Assembly: GCA_946405565.1 (NCBI GenBank) | Contig: CAMJHU010000132.1 | Location: forward strand, 1 to 6,291 | From: an uncultured Clostridia bacterium | GTDB lineage: Bacteria > Bacillota > Clostridia > Oscillospirales > Acutalibacteraceae | DNA length: 6,291 bases | Direction: 5' to 3' | Shown here: one piece after another, positions 5,552-6,291 of the stretch | Position numbering within the stretch: position 1 is the first letter of the stretch | How the letters are laid out: the number at the start of each line of letters is the position of its first letter | Made by a program: the position numbers and the translations under genes | The notes under the pieces: generated by a model | Databases searched by the model: none | The model's input: only the letters and a program-made list of their open reading frames with translations | Told to the model about the DNA's origin: nothing

Positions 5552-5818
5552 CGTTGGTTTCCCCGTTTTCGGTTTACCGGGTGCCTGATGAACCGACATG
5601 GGCGCGGGGGCGCGGCTGAATAAGGCTGGCGGCAATTGACGTTCTTTCGCGCTTGCATATGGGGAAGTATATCGCTCGCGTCCGGACTTTTGCCTTGATG
5701 CTCGCGACCGGGGCGAATACGGCTGACGCCGCACGCGTACCTCACCCGTTGGGTCTTGCCACGGATGTCCCGCTGCTTGGTAGATTGCGCGTGCTTCGCC
5801 GCGCGGATTTCAAAAATA
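5552..5818. other. Unassigned 267-base spacer after sdpI
   Basis: No convincing gene lies here. An open frame starting at 5653 has no good ribosome site and runs through the terminator into the palindromic element, so it is rejected. The sequence is GC-rich with several short inverted repeats, for example near 5788-5805 (GCGCGTGCTTCGCCGCGC), and changes abruptly to AT-rich DNA near 5810. It would form a long 3' untranslated region of the sdp-like operon if the terminator at 5819-5868 is the first to act. It could be a structured RNA, a dispersed repeat or a decayed gene. Confidence 0.4.
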
Positions 5819-5868
5819 AAACCGGGTCATGGCTCAAACATCTGAACCGTGACCCGGTTTGTTTTTTT
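5819..5868 (+). terminator. Strong Rho-independent terminator of the sdp-like operon
   Basis: AAACCGGGTCA (5819-5829) pairs with TGACCCGGTTT (5850-5860), and two further G-C pairs extend the stem (5831-5832/5847-5848). A run of seven T (5862-5868) follows on the plus strand. An A-rich stretch before the stem could let it also work weakly for minus-strand transcripts. It lies about 270 bases past the sdpI stop codon. Confidence 0.9.
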
Positions 5869-5874
5869 AACTTA

Positions 5875-5973
5875 GGAACTATGCAGAATTTAATCAGTCA
5901 TTTTCTGCTTAAAAATACAGTATGCTTGCGTGTTTCAGCAAGTGAAATGTATCAATTATTTCTGCATAGTTAC
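5875..5973. mobile_element. 99-bp palindromic MITE-like element, second copy of the repeat at 1-52
   Basis: The left end GGAACTATGCAGAA (5875-5888) is inverted at the right end (TTCTGCATAGTT, 5960-5971, then AC where the other copy has CC). TTA flanks both sides (5872-5874 and 5974-5976), a candidate 3-bp target duplication. Inside, ATACA (5915-5919) pairs with TGTAT (5948-5952) and CTTGC (5925-5929) with GCAAG (5938-5942), so the single strand folds into a long interrupted hairpin. No coding frame is present. It lies between two convergent genes, just past the operon terminator. Confidence 0.75.
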
Positions 5974-5984
5974 TTAATATTGCC

Positions 5985-6291
5985 TTAGATGTCAATATAA
6001 ATGCCCTTCTGCTTGAAGCGGCGCTCCTTGCGGCTGATCTTCTTGAGACGCAGCTTGAGCTTGCCCACCAGAATGTAGAGCAGCACCAGCATCGCAAAGA
6101 GCAGACACAGCCACATGAGTCCCATTGTGTGGGAACTGCCCATCTGTTCATAGATGTTCTGGCTCAGATAGGTTTCGCCCGATGTGCGCAACGATTGGGT
6201 GAGCTTATTCATCTTGTCAAAAATCGCCAGCAGATTGGCGATCATGCCCGCGCAAAGCGCCACGAACACCACGCCCAGCACACCGCTGACC
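5985..6291 (-). CDS. Small membrane protein of unknown function, N-terminus beyond the window
   Basis: I do not recognise this protein. The frame is open to the window edge. A GTG at 6281 could be a start, but no stop codon or clear ribosome site precedes it, so the gene is treated as partial. Two membrane helices are clear: one near the visible N-terminus (LGVVFVALCAGMIANLLAIF) and a second (GLMWLCLLFAMLVLLYILV). Between them is a polar loop of about 30 residues (DKMNKLTQSLRTSGETYLSQ and on). The C-terminus is short and very basic (KLKLRLKKISRKERRFKQK), which should face the cytoplasm, placing the loop outside. The stop codon TAA (5987-5985) is 12 bases from the palindromic element. Confidence 0.7.
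   Translation of the reverse strand, partial: VSGVLGVVFVALCAGMIANLLAIFDKMNKLTQSLRTSGETYLSQNIYEQMGSSHTMGLMWLCLLFAMLVLLYILVGKLKLRLKKISRKERRFKQKGIYIDI

Noticed and set aside
4850..5734. 294-codon open frame on the minus strand, antisense to sdpI
   Set aside because: The protein is rich in His, Gln, Arg and Pro with no family motifs, typical of an antisense shadow of a GC-rich membrane-protein gene. The opposite strand encodes a clear SdpI-family protein.
5653..5988. 111-codon plus-strand open frame after sdpI
   Set aside because: It runs through a strong terminator and the palindromic element and lacks a good ribosome site. It is considered noncoding.

Overview
The window looks like chromosomal DNA of a Gram-positive anaerobe of class Clostridia, perhaps Oscillospirales/Ruminococcaceae. 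This rests on the gene set (LCP-type cell-wall ligase, folB-folK pair, SdpR/SdpI-like pair), strong AGGAGG-type ribosome sites, sigma-A promoters with consensus spacing, and GC-rich genes separated by AT-rich spacers. The genus cannot be fixed from the sequence alone.

Left part (1-1760), all genes on the minus strand: a small XRE-family regulator (65-406) and a translationally coupled folate pair, folB (1365-1736) then folK (886-1365). The 479-base gap between folK and the regulator holds no gene. It holds a 196-bp MITE-like element (447-642) with near-perfect terminal inverted repeats and a TAA target duplication, an AT-rich stretch, and a cluster of GC-rich hairpins (about 772-905) that reaches into the 3' end of folK. 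A strong 13-bp hairpin (1761-1797) separates folB from the next gene.

Middle (1830-3712): a minus-strand gene for a LytR-CpsA-Psr (LCP) protein with a long charged cytoplasmic N-terminus that contains an exact 18-bp tandem repeat. Its promoter lies inside the 5' part of the longest open frame, which places the true start at 3347. Divergent from it is a promoter bracketed by two near-identical 20-bp palindromes.

Right part (3713-5551), plus strand: a compact three-gene operon of a CPBP-family intramembrane protease, an ArsR-type repressor resembling SdpR, and a membrane protein resembling SdpI, the immunity/sensor protein for the SDP cannibalism toxin. The likely logic is autorepression through the twin palindromes, with SdpI relieving repression when an envelope-active peptide is present and the CPBP protease adding immunity or processing. 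No sdpABC-like toxin genes are visible. After a 267-base spacer of unknown nature comes a strong terminator (5819-5868).

A 99-bp palindromic element (5875-5973) follows. Half of a second copy forms bases 1-52 of the window. Both copies lie 12-16 bases past the stop codon of a minus-strand gene, in the same orientation. The window ends inside a minus-strand gene for a small two-helix membrane protein (5985 to the edge).
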